Assembly (NCBI GenBank): GCA_001804815.1
Contig: MHBI01000031.1
Span: 1-35,549 of the forward strand
DNA: 35,549 nucleotides
Direction: 5' to 3'
From: Lentisphaerae bacterium GWF2_50_93
Lineage (GTDB): Bacteria > Verrucomicrobiota > Lentisphaeria > Victivallales > GWF2-50-93
A program made the translations under genes and the position numbers. Positions 15,680-23,651 of the stretch are shown in pieces (the stretch's first letter is position 1; each line of letters opens with the position of its first letter). A model generated the notes under the pieces. The model saw only the letters and a list, made by a program, of their open reading frames with translations, searched no databases and had not been told where the DNA came from.

Positions 15680-17988
15680 TTCTGGTTTTCCTTGTTTGCC
15701 GTCAGACCAAGTATTTCAGCGAGCACTGGCAGTATCGCCTCAGCGCGGGCGGTATCGAAATCATCTTCCGATACTGCTTCCGATACGGATACAGCGGTTT
15801 TTCCAGACTTGGCACGGTTTCCGATCTGCCTGCGTTCACCGGATGCGAACTGGGAGAATGTCCTCCTGAGAAGAGGAAGCGTCCTGAGGAAATTTTCACC
15901 GTTGAGTCCGGTAACCCAGTCATCGATTATTTTCCACAGCCTGTCGTCGTGCAGGAGTATGAGTCCGCTTCCATGCAGGAACCCCTCGATCCACGAGGCT
16001 CCATGCGACGGATCAGCCCCCTGTGAAAGGGCGAGGCTCAGACGGCGTGAGACTTCTCCGCTGTCCAGGGATCCGCAATCAAGGAGGATCCTGCAGCTTG
16101 CGCCGGATATGAGCCCGTTTATGTTGAAGAGATCGGACAGGGCCTTCAAGGTTCCATGCCATTCCTCAAGAAATTCCTTGTCGGCAAGCGTATTCAATGC
16201 GGTGTTCACCGAAATGATTCTTCCGTACATCTCCCTGGCGGCATCTTCGTTCATTGAACTGCATCCAGCCGGGAGTCCGGCGCATATCCTTCCGGCAAAC
16301 CCCCTGACGACGTGCGAGACCGTATCAGTATCAGTCTGCCGGACATTTCCGTAGCGCACCACCTCCACCAGCGGGACAATGGCATCCATCAGAAGGCCCA
16401 CGTCATGGGTTGCCGCAGATTCGTCGTTAAGCCTGCTGAGAAGATTTTTCACGGCATCGGGGAGTTCCGCGAGCAAGGCGGAATTAAGCATCTTTGTGAG
16501 CTCGGGAAGATTCGCTTTCGCGGCCCTGCCTGCCATGAATGCCGAAGCGGCGGATTCCGCAGTATTGCCCCAGGAGGACGCTTCGATTATCAGTATGGAG
16601 AATTCCGGTTTCCACTGAAGTTCCCATATCTCATGGAATGTTCCGCTCTTGCCACGGACACCCTGCGCGATGCCCCAGGGAATTCCGAGTATCAGCAGCC
16701 TGTGCAGAAGGTGGCTTCTTGCAAGATCATTTTCCTTCCTCAGGTCGAGGTCCAGGTTTTTCTTCTCAGCCTCAGGCTGCATGCGCAGGCTTTTCTGGCG
16801 TGCTGCTATGTCCTTCTGGAGGGGGACCTGCGGAGCGCTCGCAGGAACTGCACCGAGTTTTTCATCTATGATGAGCTTTGTCCGGATGAGTTCAAGCTGG
16901 AGAGGGTCTCCAGAACAGATGACCGATACAGCCGCGTCCATCAGTTCAGGAAGTCCTGGAACAGGATGCTCGCGCAATGCAGACAGTGATTCCGCCAGAC
17001 GTACGGTCTCGATCACATGGGCCGGCGATACATCAATGTCTTTCTCGCGCAGGAATTTTGCGATCCTGCTGATCCAGAGAGTGGCGGAACTTTTGGACAG
17101 CCTTCCCGAAATTCCGCAGTCCCAGAGGTGCTGATACCATCCGGGAGAATGAATTCCCGCGCCGTAGCCTCCCGCATAAAGGAGGCGTCCATGCGTCCAA
17201 GGTATCCAGGTCGCGGCCGTCTTCATTTTCGGAAGCCCCTTGAGTATTTCATTGTCGCGCACAGCCGGAGGCATGTTCTTCAGTGCCGGAGCATGCCATG
17301 CTCCGCATACTACGGCGATGTTCTTGAATCCCTCCTTCATCGCGGTCCGGAGCGTCTGCCGCATGAACGCCTCCCTCCTCAGCTCCATCATGAGCTTCTC
17401 CGAAGGCTTTTCAGGTACCTTCTCATTTTCACGGAGCGCCTGCATCGCCTCCTGTATGGCAATGAAAAGATCCTTTACGTCTATCCTTGTCTCGACAATG
17501 TGCTCCCACCAGCGCTCGCTGTCGCTGTAGCCTGCGGCTTCGGCCAGATATTTCAGGGGATCTTCGTGGAGAGAGGCTTCCATCCCGTTTTCAGCAGGAT
17601 GTTCTTTCTCCTCTGCATGATCTGTTTCAGGCCGCTGCTGCAGTTTCTCTTTCTCTTGCTTCCTGATTCCGAACTGGAACGACTGCGGCAGATCCATGAA
17701 TCTTGCAGGAACTCCGGCCTTGAACGCATAGCGCAGGGCATGCCATTCCGGGGAGAACTCCGCAAAAGGATCATAGACCGCATAGCTGGGTTCGTCAGGA
17801 GCGTAGACCAGAAGTGCGACCGGAGGCTTCATGCCGGGATCGGCAATGACGGGCAGGAATTCCGCCGCATCGGGAGGCCCTTCGACAAGCACGCAGTCCG
17901 GTTTCAGCCCTTCAAGCGCGCCAAGCACGCTCCTCGCCGAGCCGGGACCGTGGTGTCTTATTCCCAGGATATGGACGGATTCTTCCAT
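15676..17988 (-). CDS. DUF5682-family protein (TraB/EreA-like N-terminal domain)
   Basis: This 770-residue protein begins HILGIRHHGPGSA and continues with CVLVEGPPDA, the hallmark of DUF5682. A later VVCGAWHAPAL segment gives the H...E...GxxH arrangement seen in the TraB/ChaN/EreA superfamily of metal-dependent hydrolase-like proteins; placing it there is my inference. The middle (about 115-160) is charged and low-complexity, and the C-terminal two-thirds is predicted helical with no motif I recognise. No signal peptide is seen. The ATG directly follows the AAA gene's stop (TGAATG), so translation is coupled. In E. coli the likely counterpart is YehM. Its biochemical activity is unknown. Confidence 0.8.
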   Translation of the reverse strand: MEESVHILGIRHHGPGSARSVLGALEGLKPDCVLVEGPPDAAEFLPVIADPGMKPPVALLVYAPDEPSYAVYDPFAEFSPEWHALRYAFKAGVPARFMDLPQSFQFGIRKQEKEKLQQRPETDHAEEKEHPAENGMEASLHEDPLKYLAEAAGYSDSERWWEHIVETRIDVKDLFIAIQEAMQALRENEKVPEKPSEKLMMELRREAFMRQTLRTAMKEGFKNIAVVCGAWHAPALKNMPPAVRDNEILKGLPKMKTAATWIPWTHGRLLYAGGYGAGIHSPGWYQHLWDCGISGRLSKSSATLWISRIAKFLREKDIDVSPAHVIETVRLAESLSALREHPVPGLPELMDAAVSVICSGDPLQLELIRTKLIIDEKLGAVPASAPQVPLQKDIAARQKSLRMQPEAEKKNLDLDLRKENDLARSHLLHRLLILGIPWGIAQGVRGKSGTFHEIWELQWKPEFSILIIEASSWGNTAESAASAFMAGRAAKANLPELTKMLNSALLAELPDAVKNLLSRLNDESAATHDVGLLMDAIVPLVEVVRYGNVRQTDTDTVSHVVRGFAGRICAGLPAGCSSMNEDAAREMYGRIISVNTALNTLADKEFLEEWHGTLKALSDLFNINGLISGASCRILLDCGSLDSGEVSRRLSLALSQGADPSHGASWIEGFLHGSGLILLHDDRLWKIIDDWVTGLNGENFLRTLPLLRRTFSQFASGERRQIGNRAKSGKTAVSVSEAVSEDDFDTARAEAILPVLAEILGLTANKENQK

Positions 17989-19074
17989 TCAGATCTGTTC
18001 CCTGCAGTTACGATAAAGGTCCTTCCAGCCGTCGCGTTCCTTCACGACCGTCTCCAGGTATTCCTGCCATACGATCCTGTCCTGTACCGGATCCTTTATT
18101 ACCGCTCCTACAAGTCCTGATGCCAGATCCGCTGACTTGAGCTTTCCATTGCCGAAATGTCCCGCCAGGGCCAATCCGTTGGTAACAACGGAAATGGCTT
18201 CCGCCGTACTGAGAGTTCCAGACGGGCTCTTGAGCTTGGTCTTGCCATCTGCGGTCTTGCCGTCGCGCAGTTCCCTGAAGATAGTGACGACCCTGCGGAT
18301 TTCCTCAATTGCCGGAGCTTCAGCCGGAAGCGCAAGCGAACGCCCAAGGGCATCCACTCTCCTCTGGACAATATCGCATTCCTCTTCAATGGAATCCGGA
18401 ACAGGAAGCACGACCGTGTTGAACCTGCGCTTCAGGGCACTGGACATCTCATTGACACCGCGGTCCCTGTTGTTGGAGGTGGCTATGACAGAAAATCCCT
18501 TGGTCGCCTGGACTTCCTGGTTGAGTTCTGGCACAGGCAGCGTCTTTTCTGAAAGTATAGTGATAAGAGAATCCTGCACATCAGCTGGTATCCTGGTCAG
18601 TTCCTCGACACGTGCTATCTTGCCCTCCCTCATCGCGACCATCATGGGACTCGGGACAAGCGCGGCCATGGACGGGCCGTCCGCGAGAAGGCGTGCGTAG
18701 TTCCAGCCGTACCTGACAGATTCCTCGGAGGTTCCAGCCGTCCCCTGCACAAGCAGTGTTGAATTGCCGCTTATGGCCGCTGAAAGATGTTCGCTCACCC
18801 ATGTCTTTGCAGTTCCAGGAACTCCAAGAAGGAGTAGCGCACGGTCTGTAGTAAGGGTGGATACGGCTATTTCCATCAGTCTTCTTGAACCGATATACTT
18901 CGGCGTGACCTCAAAGCCGTTGTCAAGCTTGCCGCCCATGACGTATGCAACCACGGCCCATGGTGAAAGCTTCCAGTTTTCAGGACGTGGGTGCTTGTCG
19001 CATTTCCTGATCTCGTCCAGTTCCTGCGCGAACTGCTGTTCGGCGTGCAACCTTAGTATTAATTCCCCTGCCAT
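17989..19074 (-). CDS. MoxR-type AAA+ ATPase
   Basis: This 361-residue AAA+ protein has Walker A GVPGTAKT (84-91), a sensor-1 region VIATSNNRDRG and an arginine-finger region ALKRRFN. The Walker B position reads ARVEELTRIP, with Glu-Glu where most MoxR proteins have Asp-Glu. MoxR ATPases act as chaperones that remodel or metallate partners together with VWA proteins, both present here. The upstream ATG at 19080 is only 2 nt from the GGAGG site, whereas 19074 is 8 nt away, so 19074 is preferred. It is followed at once by the DUF5682 gene. It resembles E. coli YehL. Confidence 0.88.
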   Translation of the reverse strand: MAGELILRLHAEQQFAQELDEIRKCDKHPRPENWKLSPWAVVAYVMGGKLDNGFEVTPKYIGSRRLMEIAVSTLTTDRALLLLGVPGTAKTWVSEHLSAAISGNSTLLVQGTAGTSEESVRYGWNYARLLADGPSMAALVPSPMMVAMREGKIARVEELTRIPADVQDSLITILSEKTLPVPELNQEVQATKGFSVIATSNNRDRGVNEMSSALKRRFNTVVLPVPDSIEEECDIVQRRVDALGRSLALPAEAPAIEEIRRVVTIFRELRDGKTADGKTKLKSPSGTLSTAEAISVVTNGLALAGHFGNGKLKSADLASGLVGAVIKDPVQDRIVWQEYLETVVKERDGWKDLYRNCREQI

Positions 19075-19092
19075 AGACATATCCTCCGTTTG

Positions 19093-20658
19093 TTATGCCA
19101 TTGAATTGAAAGCGTCATGCATTTCCCTGCGGAACTGTATCTTCGACGTGAAATTTTCCAGGAGCTTTCTCATCGATGGGATGAGCTTTTCCAAGTCCAG
19201 GTCCGCCATGTACCTTGCGACATCACCGGCGCATGACGGCGATATCTGCAGGGAAGCCTTGCCGAGGAAGGAGCCGATTGTCCAGTCGGCCTTGGGAATC
19301 AGCCTGAATATGATCTTCAGCACCTTCCTGCTGAAATCCTCGCTCCAGGAGTGATCGCAGGCACCCAGTATCTGGACGATCTCGCTGGAAGCATTGTCTC
19401 CCGAGACCGAAGAGAGCATTTCAAGCGCGAAACCTTCGCGGTCCTTCACGGCCGCAAGCAGTGCCGGGATATGCCTGACGTGCCCGGAGATCCATTTCTT
19501 TTCGGAAAGTATCGCCCTCGCCCATGCTTCGTCCATATGCGTCGCAGCCGCTCTTGTCCACCCCTCCATCAGGAGATCCTTCCATTCGCCCTGCACGGCA
19601 GAAGCAATAAGATCTTCAGGCGTTCCTCCCCATATGGAACACCACTTCGAGGGGGCAGGTATCATGAGCATCTGGAAAACAATCATAGCTTTTTCACCGC
19701 CGTTGAAGTCAGTACCTTCCGGATGTGATTTCGGAGTTATTCCATCCTTGCCCATTTCAGCATCCGGCGCATCTGGAAGTTTCAGGTCGAACGTTCCTTT
19801 CTTAGATGCGAAGACATTGAATACCGAAGTTTTCGGCGGAGGCGTATAGCTGATAATCTTCCCCAGCCTTTCAAGCATTCTCCTGCAATATGCCGAATCC
19901 GGGAGCCTGCAGAGGACTGATGATGCGGCGGATCTTATGTCCTTGCGTCTTTCCCTCAGCGCGGTTTCAAGGAAAACCTCGTCTGCAGGGCCTAGTCCTG
20001 CAGCTGTCGCGTCTATGAATTCGACCTTGTCTTCAGGAACCTCATCATCCCATGTAGATGTGAGAAGCTCAATCGCCTTTGCCGGCTCTGTCGAGCGCAG
20101 CCTCCTGAAATAGGCAATCCTCTGAGGCCTTCCGGCAGTCTGCCAGTCAACTGAGTCATCAACCTCGCCGCACACCCAGGACCATTCACTATTCAATGAA
20201 GCAAGCCATGCGCCCCTTTCGCCCAAGGAAAGGGAGATCATCTGCCGAAGATTCCTGTGGGAGGTTCCAGTTTCAAGGAGTCTCACCACATATTCCGTAG
20301 GAGCACGGCAGGGTGATTTTTTGAGAAGCGAAAGCCACTCCTCTAGAATTTCCGGATGCTCTCCTGAAAGCATCCGGGCCAGGAAAGACGACGACGCAGG
20401 GCTGCATTCCGGTTTCTTCTCATCTGCGGAAACTTTGATCTCATGTTTTCCGCTCTTCACAGGTCCTGCACCTGATTTTATATAGAGGGCAGCCATGGAT
20501 GCGGAAACAAGGAACTCCTTTTCCTTTTCCTTTTCAGGGGATTCGGCAAGCCTGAACATTTCACCGAGTTTTCCGACTGCACCGGTTATTTTTCCCGGAC
20601 TGTGTTCCGTCCCGAGAAGAACCGAGACGGATATGGATTTCTTCATTTCAGATATCAA
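19093..20658 (-). CDS. DUF5691-like helical-repeat protein of the AAA/VWA operon
   Basis: A protein of about 521 residues with many leucine- and alanine-rich helices of HEAT-like character (for example RERRKDIRSAASSVLCRLPD). Proteins of this size and position next to SWIM, MoxR, DUF5682 and VWA genes carry the name DUF5691; I assign it mainly by context. It has no signal peptide or catalytic motif that I can identify and probably acts as a binding scaffold. An AAGGAGG site lies 7 nt before a TTG at 20658 that overlaps the SWIM gene's stop (TTGA). The ATG at 20646 is an alternative but is 19 nt from that site. A longer frame open further upstream overlaps the SWIM gene and is unlikely to be used. 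Confidence 0.72.
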   Translation of the reverse strand: MISEMKKSISVSVLLGTEHSPGKITGAVGKLGEMFRLAESPEKEKEKEFLVSASMAALYIKSGAGPVKSGKHEIKVSADEKKPECSPASSSFLARMLSGEHPEILEEWLSLLKKSPCRAPTEYVVRLLETGTSHRNLRQMISLSLGERGAWLASLNSEWSWVCGEVDDSVDWQTAGRPQRIAYFRRLRSTEPAKAIELLTSTWDDEVPEDKVEFIDATAAGLGPADEVFLETALRERRKDIRSAASSVLCRLPDSAYCRRMLERLGKIISYTPPPKTSVFNVFASKKGTFDLKLPDAPDAEMGKDGITPKSHPEGTDFNGGEKAMIVFQMLMIPAPSKWCSIWGGTPEDLIASAVQGEWKDLLMEGWTRAAATHMDEAWARAILSEKKWISGHVRHIPALLAAVKDREGFALEMLSSVSGDNASSEIVQILGACDHSWSEDFSRKVLKIIFRLIPKADWTIGSFLGKASLQISPSCAGDVARYMADLDLEKLIPSMRKLLENFTSKIQFRREMHDAFNSMA

Positions 20659-21992
20659 GACTCCACCTCCTTGCTCCGCCTGAAGCAATGGAATCCGGAC
20701 TCCCAGCAGACACCAAGCGGAAAGAGAAACCTTCCGTCCCATTCGCCGAAGACGCTGACAGGACGGCCTCCAGCCAGGCCGATCAGCTGCCAGTTCTCCA
20801 CGAACACCGGCGAGACTGGCACAGAGAAACCCTCTGGATCGCTGAGGAGCAACACGTCATCCTGCAGATGAGGAACAACGTCTTTCAGGAAGAAAGGAAA
20901 TACTTCTGTCCAGGGATTCCTCAATAGATTATCCGAATATGACACATATGCTTTCGTGATGCTTGTACCGGCATTGGCAGTTTTAAAAGTCTGAAGCCTC
21001 TCCGTACGTTTTTTAATAAGGGCCCTGCGGGGATATGAACCTTTGAACATGACAAGTTCACCTTCCATGGCGCTCCCTGTAGGAAGGCCTGCGTCGAAGG
21101 GGCTGTTGCCAACCGCATAATCCAGGAGATAGGCGAATTGGGAAGTGTTTTCGCCATACAGCCATGTCTTGCGGGATTTAAGACGGCCTTCCTCCTCAAA
21201 TGTTCCTGAAAGTATGAGCCACCTGTCGGAAATCCCGTCCTGGGCCAATATCTCATCCTGATCCTGCGGCCATCCGATCAGGTTCCTTATGTCCTGCTGC
21301 GTATCCTGGGGTAACGATGCTATGCGTCCATAACCTTGCATGAGAAGATAAAGCTGGACGAGATGTTCCATGAGCCTGTCCTGCCAGCCTTCACCTGAGG
21401 AGGTGGTTTCACCCATCTTTCTTATTTTCCTCGCGAGACCCGGAGCCTGCGAGTCGATCATCCTGGCGGCCCTCGACTCCCAGAAAGCGGGCGGTTCTCC
21501 CTGCACAGAGGCAAACCCCCTTCTTGCAAGATCCATGAGCCACAGTTCGGTCTCCTCAATCCCTGCTTTGACGTTTGCCTCCCGGTTCGCGGCACGCTTG
21601 ACCTGGGCTTCCGGATCAGGAGCCTTCTTCTCGTCCTGTGTTTTGTCAGCCTTTTTCTTTTCCCTATCTTCTCTCTTATCAAGCCATTCCGCCACCCAGC
21701 CGGGGATAGTGTCTTTCTTGAAGGAAACCGGTTTTTCAGAAAAGAGGAGAAAAAGTCCAAGCGTATGCTTGCACGGGAATTTCCTGCTGGGGCACGAGCA
21801 TTTGCCCACGCCGTCGTTGAGATCTATCTTCGTCTGATAGGGATCCTTGCCGCTTCCCTGGCAAAGACCCCATACAGCTCTTTCATTGGAGGCAAGCAGG
21901 CTCCAGCGTCGCTCGGAAGCGAGATCCCTTCCGCTTTTCGCGGCCGAAGGATCCGGAGCCATTGCCAGGATCTGTTCCCTGTTCCATTGCAT
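20655..21992 (-). CDS. SWIM zinc-finger protein, first gene of the AAA/VWA operon
   Basis: This 445-residue protein carries a SWIM zinc finger near its N-terminus: Cys65-x-Cys67, then Cys74-x-His76 (KCSCPSRKFPCKHTLGL). SWIM domains bind zinc and are thought to mediate DNA or protein binding. A charged lysine-rich linker follows (about 105-150), then an alpha/beta region with no recognised motif. AGGAAG is 6 nt before the ATG. It opens a five-gene unit with coupled or overlapping junctions down to the VWA gene. E. coli YehQ is the likely SWIM counterpart. No clear promoter stands out in the 140 nt upstream. Confidence 0.82.
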   Translation of the reverse strand: MQWNREQILAMAPDPSAAKSGRDLASERRWSLLASNERAVWGLCQGSGKDPYQTKIDLNDGVGKCSCPSRKFPCKHTLGLFLLFSEKPVSFKKDTIPGWVAEWLDKREDREKKKADKTQDEKKAPDPEAQVKRAANREANVKAGIEETELWLMDLARRGFASVQGEPPAFWESRAARMIDSQAPGLARKIRKMGETTSSGEGWQDRLMEHLVQLYLLMQGYGRIASLPQDTQQDIRNLIGWPQDQDEILAQDGISDRWLILSGTFEEEGRLKSRKTWLYGENTSQFAYLLDYAVGNSPFDAGLPTGSAMEGELVMFKGSYPRRALIKKRTERLQTFKTANAGTSITKAYVSYSDNLLRNPWTEVFPFFLKDVVPHLQDDVLLLSDPEGFSVPVSPVFVENWQLIGLAGGRPVSVFGEWDGRFLFPLGVCWESGFHCFRRSKEVES

Positions 21993-22132
21993 AAAGTGCT
22001 TCCTAAAAGAAATTAAAGCTATACTACCAAGATACTAATCGCCGCAACCATGCAATCAGCCCTATGGAGTATGCTATTTCGACACCTTTATCAAACCGAT
22101 CGGCAACATGAAGAAACTGTTCACCCCATCCA

Positions 22133-22653
22133 CTACTTTCGCTGACCTCCTGAATCGGACCAGTTGGCAGGAACAAGGTACTCCAACTCAATGGTGACGT
22201 CCTCCTTGCGGACCTTCGCAGCGCGCCAGCTGGTCAGCCCCATGTTGGGCTTGGAGCTGCCGGCGCGGGAGTGGATGATTTCCGCAGCCGTCTGGCCGGT
22301 GATGGCCCAGTGCATCTTGTGCGGGTGGCCACGGCGCTCTTCACGCGGTAGCCTACGGAGATGATGGCATCGAGGTTATAGAAGTCGAGAGGCCGCTTGA
22401 CCTGGCGGGTCCCCTCCTGCCGAACTGACAAGTATTCCTTGTGAGTTGCCGCACGCTCCAGCTCTCCCTCCTCGTAGATATTTTGCAGATGGAGGCTGAT
22501 GTTCTGCTGGGTGGTCTGGAATAAGTCAGCCATGTTTTGCTGGGACAACCAGACGGTCTCGTTCTCCAGCCGGACATCAATCTTGACTTGTCCGTCCTCG
22601 GCCGAGTAGACAAGGAACTGGGAGGCGGGCTTGTGGCTCATGTCTTCGTTCAT
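22133..22653 (-). pseudogene. rhuM: RhuM-family gene with an internal deletion and frameshift
   Basis: The N-terminal part (22653 to about 22328) reads as RhuM: VYSAEDGQVKIDVRLENETV, WLSQQNMADLFQTT, then FYNLDAIISVGYRVKSAVAT. The typical C-terminal block HWAITGQTAAEIIHSRA...SKPNMGLTSW...KVRKEDV appears at once in another frame (22315-22133). Roughly a hundred codons between the two blocks are missing, and the join shifts the frame. The last residues after VTIELEYL no longer match the family. RhuM genes are often found inside type I restriction-modification loci, which fits the hsdM remnant overlapping its start. The product is not functional. Confidence 0.82.
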
Positions 22654-22802
22654 GTTTCCAATATCTCCGCTACGTTTTTAGCAATTGTGGACTCAAGCCC
22701 GCGCGCCTGGATGTTCAGTTTTTCTAGTTCCTCGTTCAACTCTTCGAGCTGCTCCTTGAAGTCCTCGGGGCAAAGGGGGTCAAGCCCAACACTATCACTA
22801 TT
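22650..22802 (-). pseudogene. hsdM: 3' remnant of a type I restriction methylase gene (hsdM)
   Basis: The minus-strand frame from about 22802 reads [20 protein letters not shown], then a helix [20 protein letters not shown] and [10 protein letters not shown] before TGA (22652-22650). This closely resembles the C-terminal coiled helix that ends HsdM proteins. An in-frame TAA lies slightly upstream and nothing more of HsdM is present. Its stop overlaps the rhuM start as ATGA, so the original operon junction has survived. Too short for normal gene finding; the identification is by pattern. Confidence 0.6.
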
Positions 22803-22857
22803 ATTTCCTGAAAGATATTATGTTTTATACCTGTTGAAATAAAAGGCAATCCTAGCC

Positions 22858-22898
22858 TGATTGATTCCATGCGCTCTGCGAGCGCATGGAATCAATCA
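22858..22898. terminator. Perfect 19-bp hairpin after the rubrerythrin gene
   Basis: 22858-22876 and 22880-22898 are perfect reverse complements around TGC. The hairpin begins 20 nt after the rubrerythrin stop codon on the minus strand, the right place for a terminator, but no U-run follows it. It also marks the border with the decayed hsdM/rhuM DNA, so it could be a remnant of inserted DNA. Confidence 0.45.
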
Positions 22899-22918
22899 TT
22901 TCCGCACGCATGGAGATG

Positions 22919-23455
22919 TCAATAGTTGCTGGGATACATTTCGAAAAAGGCCTTCGGGTGCTGGCAGATCGGGCATTTCTCAACTGATTTTTCACCTTCG
23001 TGCATGAAACCGCAGTTGCGGCAGCGCCACTTGACCTTCTGGAACTTCTGGAATACGGTGCCGCCTTCAACGTTCTTCAAGAGGACCGCGTATCGTTCCT
23101 GATGCCCTTTTTCAATCTTGCCGATGCCTTCCAGGGTGCGTGCGATCTCTTCGAAACCTTCATCGCGGGCGTCCTTCGCCATTGAGGGATACATGTCCGT
23201 CCATTCATGTGTTTCCCCTGCGGCTGCCGCCTTGAGGTTGGCAATTGTATCGCCAATGCCGCCCAGTTTCTGCAGGTGCAGCTTGGCGTGTTCTTTTTCC
23301 TGTTCCGCAGTTTCAAGGAAAATTGCGGCGATCTGCTCGTAGCCCTCCTTCTTCGCGACCGAGGCGAAATAGGTATACTTGTTCCTAGCCTGCGACTCCC
23401 CTGCGAACGCCGCCATCAGGTTCTTCTCCGTCTTGCTGCCTTTCAGTTCCGCCAT
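22919..23455 (-). CDS. rbr: Rubrerythrin
   Basis: This 178-residue non-haem iron peroxidase reduces hydrogen peroxide in the cytoplasm of anaerobes. The N-terminal ferritin-like four-helix domain has the diiron ligands AGESQARNKY, EQEKEHAKLH, GFEEIA and IEKGHQERY. The C-terminal rubredoxin domain has CRNCG and CPICQHPKAFF, which bind one iron. Length and domain order are standard. A GGAGGAGG site precedes the ATG. It stands alone with an AT-rich upstream region. Presence of rubrerythrin near an oxygen-sensitive nitrogenase agrees with an anaerobic life style. Confidence 0.96.
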   Translation of the reverse strand: MAELKGSKTEKNLMAAFAGESQARNKYTYFASVAKKEGYEQIAAIFLETAEQEKEHAKLHLQKLGGIGDTIANLKAAAAGETHEWTDMYPSMAKDARDEGFEEIARTLEGIGKIEKGHQERYAVLLKNVEGGTVFQKFQKVKWRCRNCGFMHEGEKSVEKCPICQHPKAFFEMYPSNY

Positions 23456-23585
23456 GACACATCCTCCTCCTGTTTCAAAATTTAATTGGTTCTTTTTTTA
23501 CCTTTAATCCAATCATACAAGATACTTTCTGTTTCCCATATTTTCCCTGTGATTGTTAAAATAATAAAATAATTTCAAACTTTCC

Positions 23586-23613
23586 TTGACTCATAATTTT
23601 TGCATGATACAAT
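23586..23613 (+). promoter_or_regulatory. Sigma-70-type promoter of the GntR/LacI-type regulator gene
   Basis: TTGACT (23586-23591) and TACAAT (23608-23613) are separated by 16 nt in AT-rich DNA, with the ATG at 23652. Immediately downstream two direct TTGATATA repeats (23615-23622 and 23624-23631), one base apart, overlap the expected start point and could be an operator for the regulator itself. Confidence 0.6.
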
Positions 23614-23651
23614 ATTGATATACTTGATATATTCATAAAGAGGGAATTTCC

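Noticed and set aside
22016..22132. Plus-strand frame reading CYFDTFIKPIGNMKKLF upstream of the rhuM remnant
   Set aside because: No start signal and no family recognised; it overlaps decayed DNA, so it is treated as non-coding.
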